From contig NZ_LN832559.1 of NCBI RefSeq assembly GCF_900005615.1, positions 898,837 to 962,836 on the forward strand: a stretch of DNA of 64,000 bases. The letters run 5' to 3'. The translations under genes and the position numbers were made by a program. Under the pieces are notes generated by a model that saw nothing but the letters and a program-made list of their open reading frames with translations, was not told where the DNA came from and made no database searches. The stretch is from Paracoccus aminovorans. Its GTDB lineage: Bacteria > Pseudomonadota > Alphaproteobacteria > Rhodobacterales > Rhodobacteraceae. Shown here one piece after another: positions 8,690-17,702 of this stretch (its first letter is position 1; every line of letters begins with the position of its first letter).

Positions 8690-8769
8690 GTCAACCTCCG
8701 GCGTTGCCGCCTTGGTCGCACGAGGCGGGGCCGCAAATCAAGCGATCCCGCCGCGGGGCAGGGACCATC

Positions 8770-10632
8770 TCAGCCGGCCCGGCGCTGGTTCATCGCCCGG
8801 GCGCGCTTGCGGGGGTCGGATTCGAACAGCGCCGCCAGTTGCTCGGTCATGGCACCGGCCAGCTGTTCGGCGTCGGTGATCGTCACCGCACGCTGGTAAT
8901 AGCGCGTGACGTCGTGGCCGATGCCGATGGCCAGCAGTTCGACCTGCTTCTTGCGCTCGATCATGGCGATCACGTCGCGCAGGTGCTTTTCCAGGAAATT
9001 CGCCGGGTTGACCGACAGCGTGCTGTCATCGACGGGCGCCCCGTCCGAGATCACCATCAGGATGCGGCGCTGCTCGGGCCGGCGGGTCAGCCGCCGATGC
9101 GCCCATTCCAGCGCCTCGCCGTCGATGTTTTCCTTGAGCAGACCTTCCTTCATCATCAGGCCCAGGTTCGGCCGCACCCGGCGCCAGGGCGCGTCGGCCC
9201 CCTTGTAGATGATGTGGCGCAGGTCGTTCAGCCGGCCCGGTTGCGCCGGGCGGCCCTCGGCCAGCCATTTCTCGCGGCTCTGGCCGCCCTTCCAGGCGCG
9301 GGTGGTGAAGCCCAGGATCTCGACCTTGACCTGGCTGCGTTCCAGCGTGCGCGCCAGCACGTCGGCGCAGATCGCGGCGATCGAGATCGGCCGGCCGCGC
9401 ATCGAGCCGGAATTGTCCAGAAGCAGCGTCACCACGGTGTCGCGGAACTCGGTATCCTTCTCGACCTTGAAGGACAGCGGCGTCGTCGGGTTCGCGACCA
9501 CGCGGGCCAGGCGGCCGGCGTCCAGCACGCCCTCTTCCTTGTCGAATTCCCAGCTGCGGTTCTGCTGCGCCTGCAACCGCCGTTGCAGCTTGTTGGCCAG
9601 GCGCGAGACAGCGCCGCGCAGCGGTTCCAGCTGCTTGTCCAGATAGGCGCGCAGGCGTTCCAGCTCGGCCGGGTCGGCGAGGTCCTCGGCGCGGATCTCC
9701 TCGTCGAATTCCTGGGTATAGACCTTGTAGTCGGGGCTGGCCTCGCTGACCTGCGGCGGCAGCTCCTGCGGGCTGTCGGCCTCGGTGGTCTCGGCCTGGT
9801 CGGCCAGCTCCTCGTCGGACTGGTCGTCCATGCTGACCTGGGCCTGGCGCTGCTCCTCGGTCTGCTCCTGGCTGCGTTCGGGCGAGGCCTCGGCATCCTC
9901 GTCGGGGCTCTGGTCGCGGGACTGGTTGTCGCCGGCTTCCTCGTCCTGTTCGGCGTTCTCCTCGGATTCGTCCTCGGCGGGCTGGTCGGGGTCCTCGCCC
10001 AGCTGGTCGCCGTAGCCGAGGTCCGAGATCACCTTGCGCGCCAGCCGGGCAAAGGCCGCCTGGTCGTCCAGCACCGCCTTGACCTCGTCCAGATCGGCGC
10101 CGGCCTGTTCCTCGACGAAGGGCCGCCACAGGTCGGCGACATGCTGCGCCGGGCCGGGCAGGGCGCGGCCCGAGGCCATCTGGCGCACGATATAGCCCGC
10201 CGCGACGGCCAGGGGCGCGTCGGCGGGGGACTTGATCTGGCCGTAACCCTTGCGCTCGGCCTCTTGCCCCAGCTTGGCGTCGATGTTCGACAGCGCCCCG
10301 GGCATGTCGCGCGCCCCCAGAGCCTCGCAGCGCGCGGTCTCCATCGCCTCGTAGAGGTCGCGCGCCATCGGCCCGGCGGGGACGTATTTCGCATGGGTGG
10401 CGGCGTCGTGGTGGCGCAGCTTCATCGCCAGCGCATCGGCGGTGCCGCGCGCCATCAGCACCTCGTCGCGGGTCATGCGGCGGCTGACCTGGGGCAGGCG
10501 CATGGTGTCGCCCGAGACGCCCGAGGGATCGGCGCTGAAGGTCACGTTCAGCTCGTGATCCTCGGCCATGGCGCGGGTGGCCTCGGTCAGGGCCTTCTTG
10601 AACGGATCGGCGGGGTTGTCGGATTTTTTCAT
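8770..10632 (-). CDS. cobT: Aerobic cobaltochelatase subunit CobT
   Basis: With CobN and CobS, CobT inserts cobalt into hydrogenobyrinic acid a,c-diamide in the aerobic B12 pathway; CobS-CobT form the chaperone-like ATPase complex. The 620-residue protein has the expected layout: an N-terminal helical domain, a very acidic Glu/Asp/Gln-rich linker (about residues 205-300) and a C-terminal von Willebrand A domain with the MIDAS motif DNSGS at about residues 404-408. Its ATG overlaps the stop of the upstream low-GC gene (ATGA). cobS lies just beyond that gene. No cobN is in the window. Confidence 0.95.
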   Translation of the reverse strand: MKKSDNPADPFKKALTEATRAMAEDHELNVTFSADPSGVSGDTMRLPQVSRRMTRDEVLMARGTADALAMKLRHHDAATHAKYVPAGPMARDLYEAMETARCEALGARDMPGALSNIDAKLGQEAERKGYGQIKSPADAPLAVAAGYIVRQMASGRALPGPAQHVADLWRPFVEEQAGADLDEVKAVLDDQAAFARLARKVISDLGYGDQLGEDPDQPAEDESEENAEQDEEAGDNQSRDQSPDEDAEASPERSQEQTEEQRQAQVSMDDQSDEELADQAETTEADSPQELPPQVSEASPDYKVYTQEFDEEIRAEDLADPAELERLRAYLDKQLEPLRGAVSRLANKLQRRLQAQQNRSWEFDKEEGVLDAGRLARVVANPTTPLSFKVEKDTEFRDTVVTLLLDNSGSMRGRPISIAAICADVLARTLERSQVKVEILGFTTRAWKGGQSREKWLAEGRPAQPGRLNDLRHIIYKGADAPWRRVRPNLGLMMKEGLLKENIDGEALEWAHRRLTRRPEQRRILMVISDGAPVDDSTLSVNPANFLEKHLRDVIAMIERKKQVELLAIGIGHDVTRYYQRAVTITDAEQLAGAMTEQLAALFESDPRKRARAMNQRRAG

Positions 10633-11150
10633 GGTTTATTGAGGCTCCTCAGAGCTCGGACAACTGCACGTCTATCTGCCCAATGTGTGTGACCAAACGT
10701 GTCGGAGAAGCCGAATAGTTTTAGTTCCGAATAGTTATTCGGAGATGGGCGTAAGAACATCTGATACACCTCGCCAACCTCAAGCTTTCTTGGCAGGCCC
10801 TCTCCGCCGATGCAGTAGCCGTCCAGGTCGTACGGCCAATTTGTGTAGCTCTTTAGGACAGCTTCCATCGGCTTTTTCCAGAGCTTCTTCCGCTTAAAGC
10901 GACCAACAGCCGAGCTGAGAATGACTGGCCCAGGACCATGATTGATGGCAGTCATTCCTAGAGCTTGCAAGGCAGGACTCTCACGGTCATGAACCGGAAA
11001 CGATATCATGTTCGCAAAGCCTACTGTCACTTTTGGCTTGGGGAAAATGAATTTGGACCAGATGTTCCATAGGAACGAAGCCAAAGAAATGGCTGCTGAA
11101 CAAAGACTAATTATCAGAGCATAATCAGCCGTGGTCCAGCCTGTCCCCAT
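10629..11150 (-). CDS. Hypothetical membrane-anchored protein inserted between cobS and cobT
   Basis: A 173-residue protein I do not recognise. The start is [20 protein letters not shown]. One transmembrane helix is predicted at about residues 8-28, followed by a basic stretch (KFIFPKPKV) and a roughly 140-residue domain that would lie in the cytoplasm. That domain looks beta-rich, with motifs [16 protein letters not shown] and [12 protein letters not shown]. By hand count the gene is about 50% GC against nearly 70% for its neighbours, and it uses codons rare here (ATA, TTA, AGT). Its ATG overlaps the cobS stop (TGATG) and its TGA overlaps the cobT start (ATGA), so it is translationally coupled at both ends. 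The composition indicates recent acquisition; the function is unknown. Confidence 0.78.
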   Translation of the reverse strand: MGTGWTTADYALIISLCSAAISLASFLWNIWSKFIFPKPKVTVGFANMISFPVHDRESPALQALGMTAINHGPGPVILSSAVGRFKRKKLWKKPMEAVLKSYTNWPYDLDGYCIGGEGLPRKLEVGEVYQMFLRPSPNNYSELKLFGFSDTFGHTHWADRRAVVRALRSLNKP

Positions 11151-12124
11151 CACCCCGCCTTGACCGCCGCACTCTCCGGCAGTTCCTCGTCGAACAGGCG
11201 CTGATAGAACTCGGCCACGGTCTGGCGCTCCAACTCGTCGCATTTGTTCAGGAAGGTCAGCCGGAACGCATAGCCCACATTGTCGCCGAAGATGCGGGCG
11301 TTCTGCGCCCAGGCGATCACAGTGCGCGGCGACATGACCGTGGACAGGTCGCCCTGCATGAAGGCGGTGCGGGTCAGGTCGGCCAGCGTCACCATCTGGT
11401 TGATGATCTTGCGGCCCTTTTCGGTGTTGTAGGTCGGGTTCTTGGCCAGCACGATGGCGGCCTCGGCGTCATGGCTGAGGTAGTTCAGGGTCGAGACCAG
11501 CGACCAGCGGTCCATCTGGCCCTGGTTGATCTGCTGCGTGCCGTGATAGAGGCCGGTGGTGTCGCCCAGACCCACGGTGTTCGCGGTGGCGAACAGGCGG
11601 AAATAGGGGTTCGGGGTGATGACCTCGTTCTGGTCCAGAAGGGTCAGCTTGCCGTCGGCCTCCAGCACGCGCTGGATCACGAACATCACGTCCGCACGGC
11701 CGGCGTCGTATTCGTCGAAGACGATGGCGGTCGGGTTGCGCAGCGCCCAGGGCAGGATGCCTTCGTGGAAGACCGTGACCTGCTTGCCGTCCACCAGCTT
11801 GATCGCGTCCTTGCCGATCAGGTCGATGCGGCTGACGTGGCTGTCCAGGTTCACCCGCACGCAGGGCCAGTTCAGCCGCGCGGCGATCTGCTCGATATGG
11901 GTGGATTTCCCGGTGCCGTGATAGCCCTGGATCATCACCCGGCGGTTGTAGGCAAAGCCCGCCAAGATCGCCAGCGTGGTGTCCGGGTCGAATTTGTAGG
12001 TGGAATCGATGTCGGGCACGCGGTCGCTGCGCTCGGCAAAGCCCTTGACCTTCATGTCGCTGTCAAGGCCGAAGGTCTCGCGCAGGTCGATTTCCTCGGT
12101 CGGTTTTGCGTTCTGATCCAGCAT
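11150..12124 (-). CDS. cobS: Aerobic cobaltochelatase subunit CobS
   Basis: AAA+ ATPase partner of CobT that powers cobalt insertion by CobN. The product is 324 residues. The Walker A motif GYHGTGKST is at about 67-75, the Walker B-type stretch [11 protein letters not shown] at about 132-142, and arginine-finger and sensor regions follow ([26 protein letters not shown]). The start [19 protein letters not shown] at 12124 is preferred over an in-frame ATG at 12181, whose extra 19 residues are unlike the family. It is the first gene of the cobS - hypothetical - cobT - GT4 - aminopeptidase run and diverges from DUF808. Confidence 0.95.
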   Translation of the reverse strand: MLDQNAKPTEEIDLRETFGLDSDMKVKGFAERSDRVPDIDSTYKFDPDTTLAILAGFAYNRRVMIQGYHGTGKSTHIEQIAARLNWPCVRVNLDSHVSRIDLIGKDAIKLVDGKQVTVFHEGILPWALRNPTAIVFDEYDAGRADVMFVIQRVLEADGKLTLLDQNEVITPNPYFRLFATANTVGLGDTTGLYHGTQQINQGQMDRWSLVSTLNYLSHDAEAAIVLAKNPTYNTEKGRKIINQMVTLADLTRTAFMQGDLSTVMSPRTVIAWAQNARIFGDNVGYAFRLTFLNKCDELERQTVAEFYQRLFDEELPESAAVKAG

Positions 12125-12216
12125 CGGCGCGGCCCTTTCGTTTGTTCCACGCTTGATGAATGATTCGGCAGGCGGGCGCAAGCCGCGTGGCCGGGAACCA
12201 ATGCCGCGCCGGCGAA

Positions 12217-12245
12217 TTGCGCTGTCGCGCGGCGCCGCCTAGAGT
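12217..12245 (+). promoter_or_regulatory. Putative promoter for DUF808 gene
   Basis: TTGCGC (12217-12222), 17-nt spacer, TAGAGT (12240-12245), about 30 nt upstream of the ATG at 12275. It lies in the 150-bp divergent region shared with cobS. Confidence 0.4.
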
Positions 12246-12274
12246 GCTGCATCTGGGCAAAAGGACGGTGTTGC

Positions 12275-13243
12275 ATGAGCGGACTTCTGGCGCTGCTGGA
12301 CGACGTGGCGGGAATCGCCAAGATCGCGGCGGCTTCGGTCGACGACGTGGCCGGGCAGGCGGCCAAGGCCGGCGCCAAGGCCGCGGGCGCGGTGATCGAC
12401 GACGCGGCGGTGACGCCGAAATACGTGCACGGCTTTTCGGCCGCGCGCGAGGTGCCGATCGTGCTGAAGATCGCCCGCGGCTCGCTGTTCAACAAGCTGG
12501 TGATCCTGCTGCCGATCGCGCTGCTGCTTTCCGCCTTTGCGCCGTGGCTGATCACGCCGCTGTTGATGCTGGGCGGCAGCTACCTTTGCTTCGAGGGCGC
12601 CGAGAAGATCTTTCACGCCCTGGCCCACGACCATGGCAACGACCCGCATCTGCAGGTGACCGCCGGGGGCGCGGCCGGCCTTGAGGAAGAACGCGTCAAG
12701 GGCGCGATCAAGACCGATTTCATCCTCTCGGCCGAGATCATGACCATCGCCCTGGCCGCGATCCCTACCGGCGACGCGATCTGGATGAAGGCGCTGATCC
12801 TCGCCGTGGTGGCGGTGGGCATCACTGTCGCGGTCTATGGCTTCGTGGCGCTGATCGTGAAGGCCGACGACTTTGGGCTGCACCTGGCGCGGCGGGGCGG
12901 CGCCACGGCGGCGCTGGGGCGGGGCATCGTGCATGTGATGCCGGGCTTCATGAAGGTGCTGACCGTGGTCGGCACCGCCGCGATGATCTGGGTCGGCGGG
13001 CAGATCGTCGTCCACGGGTTGCACGTCCTGGGCCAGCATCAGCCCTATGAGTGGATCCACCATATGGCCGAATCCGCAGCCCAGGCCGTGCCCGCCGCAC
13101 CCGGCGCCGCCGCCTGGGCGACCACGGCCTTTTTCGACGGCATCTTCGGGGTGATCCTGGGCATGATCCTGATCCCGGTCGTGCATTACGTCGTCTCGCC
13201 CGCGATAGGGGCGGTCAAGGGGCTGTTCGGCGCCCGGGCCTGA
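12275..13243 (+). CDS. DUF808 family inner-membrane protein (YedI-like)
   Basis: A 322-residue membrane protein of the DUF808/YedI family, with no assigned biochemical function. The family N-terminus MSGLLALLDDVAGIAKIAAA is followed by the helical segment SVDDVAGQAAKAGAKAAG and the conserved VTPKYVHGFSAAREVPIV. Further hydrophobic segments include LVILLPIALLLSAFAPWLI, the stretch after LCFEGAEKIFH and several towards the C-terminus. AAAAGGA lies upstream of the start as a weak ribosome site. The FAD oxidase gene follows after 62 nt and has its own possible promoter. Length and order of segments match the family. Confidence 0.88.
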   Translation: MSGLLALLDDVAGIAKIAAASVDDVAGQAAKAGAKAAGAVIDDAAVTPKYVHGFSAAREVPIVLKIARGSLFNKLVILLPIALLLSAFAPWLITPLLMLGGSYLCFEGAEKIFHALAHDHGNDPHLQVTAGGAAGLEEERVKGAIKTDFILSAEIMTIALAAIPTGDAIWMKALILAVVAVGITVAVYGFVALIVKADDFGLHLARRGGATAALGRGIVHVMPGFMKVLTVVGTAAMIWVGGQIVVHGLHVLGQHQPYEWIHHMAESAAQAVPAAPGAAAWATTAFFDGIFGVILGMILIPVVHYVVSPAIGAVKGLFGARA

Positions 13244-13250
13244 ACCCGAC

Positions 13251-13280
13251 TTGCGGGCGGCGGGCGGGGGGTCCTAGAAC
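13251..13280 (+). promoter_or_regulatory. Putative promoter for the FAD-linked oxidase gene
   Basis: TTGCGG (13251-13256), 18-nt spacer, TAGAAC (13275-13280), followed by AGGAGG about 6 nt before the ATG at 13306. Confidence 0.4.
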
Positions 13281-13305
13281 TGCCATACCAAGCCAGGAGG
13301 AGCCG

Positions 13306-14685
<1,380 letters not shown>

Positions 14686-14714
14686 GCCGGCCCTGCCCGG
14701 CATGGGAGCATGCC

Positions 14715-14776
14715 CGCGCGTCAGGCAGTGCGGCCTGCCCGTCGCGCCGGGCGGCGCCCGCATTGCCTGACGCGCG
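14715..14776. terminator. Long near-perfect inverted repeat downstream of the FAD oxidase
   Basis: Arms 14715-14733 and 14758-14776 are 19 nt each and complementary except for one G.T position; the core is GCGCGTCAGGCA / TGCCTGACGCGC. The 24-nt loop contains a second GCCCG/CGGGC stem. It sits between the convergent oxidase and the RTX remnant, so a two-way terminator is the simplest reading. There is no T tract. Confidence 0.55.
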
Positions 14777-14823
14777 GCCTTGGCCATCCGCCCTGCGGCG
14801 CTGAACCGCGCTGAGACATCCGC

Positions 14824-15262
14824 TCAGGCAAAGACGAAAATCGCCTGCGCCCAGCGTGGCCGCGCTGACGCCCGCCAGCAGGATTTCGCCCCCGCTCGCC
14901 AGACTGATCCGGCAATCGGCACCGATATCGGTCAACACCAGATCGCCGAACCCCGCGCCGCCGGAATTGGTGAATCGGATCTTGTCATTGCCGTCGCTGT
15001 AATCCTGAATCCGGTCGGAGCCTTGGTTCAGGCTGTAACTGAACTGGAAAACGTCGCTGCCGGTATATCCAGTCAGCGTATCATTACCGGCATCGCCCGA
15101 CAGCGTATCGTCTCCGGCCATGCCGAAGAGATAATCATTCCCGCCCATGCCATTGATCGAGTCGTTGCCGCTGCCGCCGGTAATCGTGTCGCTATGCCAG
15201 GAAAAATCGAAGCGTTTGATCGTGCCATTTCCAGAGCCACCCCAAGTTTGACCAAGAGAACC
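14824..15262 (-). pseudogene. Remnant of an RTX / hemolysin-type calcium-binding protein, frameshifted
   Basis: About 145 codons of the C-terminal part of an RTX protein. Nonapeptide-type repeats GGSGNDSINGMGGNDYLFGM and GDDTLSGDAGNDTLTG are followed by the usual C-terminal module (GSDVFQFSYSLNQGSDRIQDY, GGEILLAGVSAATLGAGDF). Such proteins typically end DFVFA-stop. Here four A's at 14837-14840 (TTTT on the coding strand) give DFRLCL instead; with one base fewer the frame reads DFVFA and stops at 14824-14826. No start codon or N-terminal domain is recognisable upstream of about 15262. The fragment is lower in GC than its neighbours. A truncated, frameshifted relic of a type I-secreted protein is the best reading; a sequencing indel could explain the frameshift but not the missing N-terminus. 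Confidence 0.7.
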
Positions 15263-15400
15263 GCCCGCGGTCGACCCGGCTTCGCTGGATCCCGTGCCCC
15301 TCTCTGCCCGATACCAGGCGGACAGGCCGGCGGTGCGGCGATCCGGCCGCGGGCCGGATGGAAAGCCTTCGGTCGAAAGACGTGCCCCCGGGGTGGCCGG

Positions 15401-15428
15401 AAAAAGGGCCCGGCATCGCGCCGGACCC
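15401..15428 (-). terminator. Rho-independent terminator of the PRC-barrel gene
   Basis: On the minus strand GGTCCGGC (15427-15420) pairs with GCCGGGCC (15414-15407), with one G.U pair, and is followed directly by TTTTT (15405-15401). It lies 30 nt past the PRC-barrel stop codon. Confidence 0.75.
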
Positions 15429-15457
15429 CTGTTGGCTGTCCGCCTTGCTTGCGGTCG

Positions 15458-15889
15458 TTACTGCGCGCCCTTGTATTCGGGCAGCGCCTTCAGCTCGTCC
15501 TTGGTCAGCGGTGTATAGGCGCGGAACTCCTTCTTGTTGGCGTTCTTGTAGACCTGCAGCTGGTCGGGCTTCAGCTCGACCTTGTGCGCGCCCAGGCCAA
15601 GGAAGCCGCCCACGTCGACCAGAACGCCAGCGACCTTGTCGTCGGGGCCGATCACGATGTCCTCGACCTTGGCGATCTTGTCGCCGGCGAGGTCGTAGAG
15701 ATGGATGCCCTTCATCTCGTCGCCCGTGACCGCGCTGCTCTCGACATAGACGAACCCCTCGGGCAGGCCGACGACCGCGACCGGGGCGGCGGGCGATTCC
15801 GTCGTCTGGGCCAGGGCCGGGGTCAGCATCGCGGGCGCCGTTGCGAGCATGGCGGCGCTGAGCAGGGCGAATTTCACGTGTTTGCGCAT
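15458..15889 (-). CDS. Exported PRC-barrel domain protein
   Basis: A 143-residue periplasmic protein. An N-terminal signal peptide MRKHVKFALLSAAMLATAPA leads to a cleavage site near ALAQ|TTES (about residues 25-28). One PRC-barrel domain follows, about residues 55-112, with core KGIHLYDLAGDKIAKVEDIV and VLVDVGGFLGLGAHKVEL. PRC-barrels occur in photosynthetic reaction-centre H subunits and RimM; small exported versions are common in alphaproteobacteria with unknown, possibly stress-related, roles. AGGAGGC lies about 8 nt before the ATG at 15889. The gene is monocistronic, with its own terminator, and diverges from the GH25 gene. Confidence 0.85.
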   Translation of the reverse strand: MRKHVKFALLSAAMLATAPAMLTPALAQTTESPAAPVAVVGLPEGFVYVESSAVTGDEMKGIHLYDLAGDKIAKVEDIVIGPDDKVAGVLVDVGGFLGLGAHKVELKPDQLQVYKNANKKEFRAYTPLTKDELKALPEYKGAQ

Positions 15890-16206
15890 CTTGTTGCCTC
15901 CTTGGCTGAATGCTGCCGGAAGAACCCGCCGGCCCGATCCGCGGTTGCCGGCGATGCTCATCACCTTCCTGCGCGCGCCGCGTGATGGCGGCGTGCGCGG
16001 CGCCCGGAGCCGTCGGCGCGGCGCGCCCGGGACCTGTCCGTTCGCGCGCCGCGCAGGCAAAAGGCACCGCGGATGCGAGGCATTTCCGCGCCTTTCCATC
16101 GACTTGGAGGCCTGAAGGGCCGCTTGCACAAACTCGTGACTGTCACGCCATCGTGACAGTGCGCGCGACCTTTGCGATAAGAGGGCAAAGCGCCGAGGAC
16201 AGGCGC
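15890..16206. other. 317-bp divergent intergenic region, PRC-barrel / GH25
   Basis: The region holds the ribosome site of the PRC-barrel gene (AGGAGGC around 15897-15903) at one end and the GH25 promoter with its operator-like dyad (16139-16181) at the other. The middle (about 15920-16120) is GC-rich without a convincing small gene, RNA or repeat. Confidence 0.5.
16139..16181 (+). promoter_or_regulatory. Promoter and operator-like dyad upstream of the GH25 gene
   Basis: A perfect inverted repeat ACTGTCAC-N6-GTGACAGT (16139-16160) overlaps a candidate -35 box GTGACA (16153-16158), which is spaced 17 nt from GATAAG (16176-16181). A dyad covering the -35 element would suit a repressor. Pattern match only. 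Confidence 0.5.
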
Positions 16207-17010
16207 ATGGGGCAGAGGGCAAAGATGAAACTCCTGGGCAGGATATTGACGGTTTTGTTGCTGGTCGCGGTGGCGGCCTGCGGGCGGGGGCCGTCGCAGA
16301 GCCGCGCGGTCATGGCGGGGCAGGGCGTCGGTCCCAAGTTCGGGGACTCCGCCCCCCACGCCTGGGTCGGCGGGCATCCCTACGACCACCCGGTGCACGG
16401 CATCGACATTTCCCGCTACCAGGGCAATATCGACTGGAACGCGGTGCGCGGATCGGGCGTCAGCTTCGCCTTCATCAAGGCGACCGAGGGCGGCGACCAT
16501 GCCGACCCCAACTTCCGCCGCTACTGGGCCGAGGCGGCGCAGGCCCGCGTTCCCCGCGGCGCCTATCACTATTTCTACTTCTGCCGCTCGGGCACGCAGC
16601 AGGCGGCCTGGTTCATCCAGAACGTGCCGCGCGAACGCGGCGCCATGCCGCCGGTCATCGATCTGGAATGGACGCCCTCCAAGACCTGCCCGCGCCGCCC
16701 GCCGGCCGACGAGGTCCTGCGCGAGGCCAGGATCTTCAAGGACATCCTGCAGCAATATTACGGCCAGCGCCCGATCATCTATACGACGGTGGACTTCTAC
16801 CGCGACAACAACCTCGCCAGCTGGCGCGAGGAGTTCTGGCTGCGCTCGGTCGCCGGCCATCCGCGCATCGTCTATCCCGGCCAGCCCTATACCTTCTGGC
16901 AATATACCGGGACCGGCGTGGTGCCCGGCATCGGCGGCAACGTGGACCTGAACGTCTTTTCCGGCTCGCCCGCGCAATGGCGCATGTGGCTGAACCGGAG
17001 GCTGCAATAG
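16207..17010 (+). CDS. GH25 family lysozyme-like lipoprotein
   Basis: A 267-residue secreted glycoside hydrolase family 25 (muramidase) domain on a lipoprotein anchor. The signal LGRILTVLLLVAVAACG contains the lipobox VAAC near residue 26. The GH25 barrel follows: HGIDISRYQGNIDWNAVRG supplies the conserved first-strand aspartate, PPVIDLEWTP the catalytic DxE pair, and PYTFWQYTGTG the C-terminal WQY motif. The ATG at 16207 (GAGGA 7 nt upstream) and the ATG at 16225 are both possible; either leaves the signal peptide intact. The CPBP protease gene starts inside its 3' end. It probably cleaves peptidoglycan; its substrate and timing are unknown. Confidence 0.88.
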   Translation: MGQRAKMKLLGRILTVLLLVAVAACGRGPSQSRAVMAGQGVGPKFGDSAPHAWVGGHPYDHPVHGIDISRYQGNIDWNAVRGSGVSFAFIKATEGGDHADPNFRRYWAEAAQARVPRGAYHYFYFCRSGTQQAAWFIQNVPRERGAMPPVIDLEWTPSKTCPRRPPADEVLREARIFKDILQQYYGQRPIIYTTVDFYRDNNLASWREEFWLRSVAGHPRIVYPGQPYTFWQYTGTGVVPGIGGNVDLNVFSGSPAQWRMWLNRRLQ

Positions 17011-17642
17011 GCCGCGGCCTGCTTTGGGCCGAATTCGCGGCGCTCTATGTCGGGGCGCCGCTGGCCATTGCCGTCTTCATGCCGCCGCGCCTGCTGTTCC
17101 CGGCGCTTTTCGTGTTCTCGCTGGCCGGGCTGGCGCTGCTGTGGCGCACCGGCGGGTTCGAGTGGCACGGGCTGATCCGCGGCTGGCGCGCGGTGCCGCC
17201 CTGGCAGATCCTGGCCTTCGGCCTGGTCGTGGCGCTGATCGGCTGGAGCATCGTCCAGCTTGCCCGCCCCGAATATTTCCGCCCGCTGACGCCCGAGCGG
17301 TTGCGTTTCCTGGCCGTGATCTGGCTGCTCTACCCGCTGCTTTCGGCCCTGCCGCAAGAGCTGATCTTCCGGGCGCTGTTCTTCCACCGCTTTTCCAGCC
17401 TGTTCCCGGACCGGGCGACGGCGGTGTTGGCGAATGCGGCGGTCTTTTCCTTCGCGCATCTGATGTATTGGTCGCTGGTGGTGGCGGTGCTGACCTTCGT
17501 CGGCGGCTGGATCTTCGCCCGCGCCTACCTGCTGCGCGGCTTCCCCTCGGCCTGGCTGCTGCACGCCATCGCCGGCAACGTGCTGTTCACGGTGGGGATG
17601 GGGGCCTATTTCTGGTCCGGCGGCGTGGTGCGGCCGTTCTGA
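16986..17642 (+). CDS. CPBP family intramembrane metalloprotease-like protein
   Basis: A 218-residue polytopic membrane protein of the CPBP (CAAX protease / bacteriocin-processing, PF02517) family. The three motifs are present but the first is degenerate: PQELIFRALFF at about 121-131 (normally EExxxR, here QE), FSFAHLMYW with the second-motif histidine near 156, and HAIAGN near 193. The only in-frame start upstream of the first hydrophobic segment is a GTG at 16986, which overlaps the GH25 coding end by 25 nt and implies coupled translation. The linkage to a peptidoglycan hydrolase suggests envelope work, but the substrate is unknown. Confidence 0.8.
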   Translation: MAEPEAAIGRGLLWAEFAALYVGAPLAIAVFMPPRLLFPALFVFSLAGLALLWRTGGFEWHGLIRGWRAVPPWQILAFGLVVALIGWSIVQLARPEYFRPLTPERLRFLAVIWLLYPLLSALPQELIFRALFFHRFSSLFPDRATAVLANAAVFSFAHLMYWSLVVAVLTFVGGWIFARAYLLRGFPSAWLLHAIAGNVLFTVGMGAYFWSGGVVRPF

Positions 17643-17646
17643 TCGC

Positions 17647-17675
17647 TTGACTTCCCCCGGATCACGCGGTTCATG
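17647..17675 (+). promoter_or_regulatory. Putative aspS promoter
   Basis: TTGACT (17647-17652), 17-nt spacer, TTCATG (17670-17675). The -35 is good and the -10 weak. It would give a roughly 20-nt leader before the ATG at 17703. Confidence 0.4.
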
Positions 17676-17702
17676 CGTGGCCGATACGCAAGGGGAAAAG
17701 TG

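Noticed and set aside
5900..8899. A 999-codon open frame on the plus strand
   Set aside because: It is antisense to the aminopeptidase and GT4 genes, low-complexity, with no start context or family resemblance.
8704..10692. Plus-strand frame with a hydrophobic stretch resembling membrane helices
   Set aside because: The Leu/Val-rich run is the reverse complement of the Glu/Asp-rich linker of CobT, not a membrane protein.
10600..11180. Mobile element bringing the low-GC gene into cobS-cobT
   Set aside because: No transposase, terminal inverted repeats or target duplication is visible at the tightly overlapping junctions.
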